NCBI GenBank assembly: GCA_963697805.1
Contig: CAVOPB010000004.1
Span: forward strand, 186,001-250,000
DNA: 64,000 nt
Direction of reading: 5' to 3'
Source: VRUE01 sp963697805
Lineage (GTDB): Bacteria; Actinomycetota; Thermoleophilia; Solirubrobacterales; 70-9
In this document: positions 63,882-64,000 of the stretch, piece by piece
Layout of the letters: each line of letters begins with the position of its first letter
How positions within the stretch are numbered: position 1 is the first letter of the stretch
The notes under the pieces: generated by a model
What the model was told of the DNA's origin: nothing
The model's database searches: none
What the model saw: only the letters and a program-made list of their open reading frames with translations
Translations under genes and position numbers: made by a program

Positions 63882-64000
63882 CTAGGCCTGGGCCGGCTGG
63901 CGCACGGCGCGGCGGCGCTCGGCTTCGAGACGGCGCTGCTCGTACTCGACTTGGCGCTTCAGCTGGCCCAGGGTGCGGCGCATCTGGCGGCGCATCGCCG
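63882..64000 (-). CDS. C-terminal end of a charged helical protein (partial)
   Basis: The minus-strand frame entering from the right edge reads MRRQMRRTLGQLKRQVEYEQ and RRLEAERRRAVRQPAQA before TAG at 63884. Strongly charged, coiled-coil-like. The window cuts the gene, so identity is unknown. Confidence 0.45.
   Translation of the reverse strand, partial: AMRRQMRRTLGQLKRQVEYEQRRLEAERRRAVRQPAQA

Overview
The window is high-GC actinobacterial DNA and most resembles class Thermoleophilia (Solirubrobacterales-like). The clearest lineage clue is a family of secreted proteins that start with a YANV..TLAL..GGASAFAA leader followed by KNSVG.KQLK repeats. An actinobacterial-type IHF (mIHF), an A2-type caa3-like oxidase cluster and frequent GTG/TTG starts fit the same picture. 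There are no rRNA genes, CRISPR arrays or intact transposases.

Layout. 1-2.9 kb: alr, a CCA-adding-type nucleotidyltransferase and infA. 3-8.5 kb: a convergent GH63-like hydrolase, an AtzG/AtzE-like amidase pair, a secreted protein, a zinc ribbon and a GT4 glycosyltransferase. 8.5-19.7 kb: a respiratory block with ctaC, ctaD, ctaE, universal-stress-like genes, ctaA and a dihaem cytochrome c, then a second divergent set (coxB-like, coxA-like, ctaB, small membrane proteins). The second subunits I and II keep length and fold but have lost almost every metal ligand. 19.8-25.3 kb: a PAP2 protein, a flippase-like protein, trxB, greA, a UBP zinc finger and a beta-propeller. 25.3-32.5 kb: one operon joining an alkylsulfatase to a full beta-oxidation set. 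32.5-39.2 kb: peroxiredoxin, NudL, SDR, OsmC, PduO, DUF1015 and tRNA-Pro. 39.3-50.3 kb: secreted-protein paralogues, msrA, a GT-C enzyme and an MMPL transporter. 50.3-55.4 kb: tRNA-Arg, a photolyase with an in-frame stop, a GATase, a RibD-like reductase and tRNA-His.

From about 55.4 kb to the end the DNA looks accessory. It holds tRNA-Met 3' remnants as a 30-bp direct repeat, an mIHF, small proteins of unknown function, an SDR, a methyltransferase, a P-type ATPase, a hydrolase, and five copies of a hairpin-forming dispersed repeat that I did not see in the first 55 kb.

Two things stand out. (1) A paralogous cytochrome-oxidase subunit I/II pair with its CuA, CuB and haem ligands substituted in gap-free alignments to the active pair encoded 8 kb away. 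(2) A family of short intergenic elements that begin with a start codon fused to the upstream stop (ATGA/GTGA) and end at the next gene's start, giving mini-ORFs such as MSAERAK, MSAERAQ and two independent 23-codon examples. They join genes in the respiratory, fatty-acid and glycosyltransferase regions. Some genes (photolyase, a secreted protein near 39.3-40.3 kb, the UBP finger) carry single-base lesions that could be real decay or assembly error.
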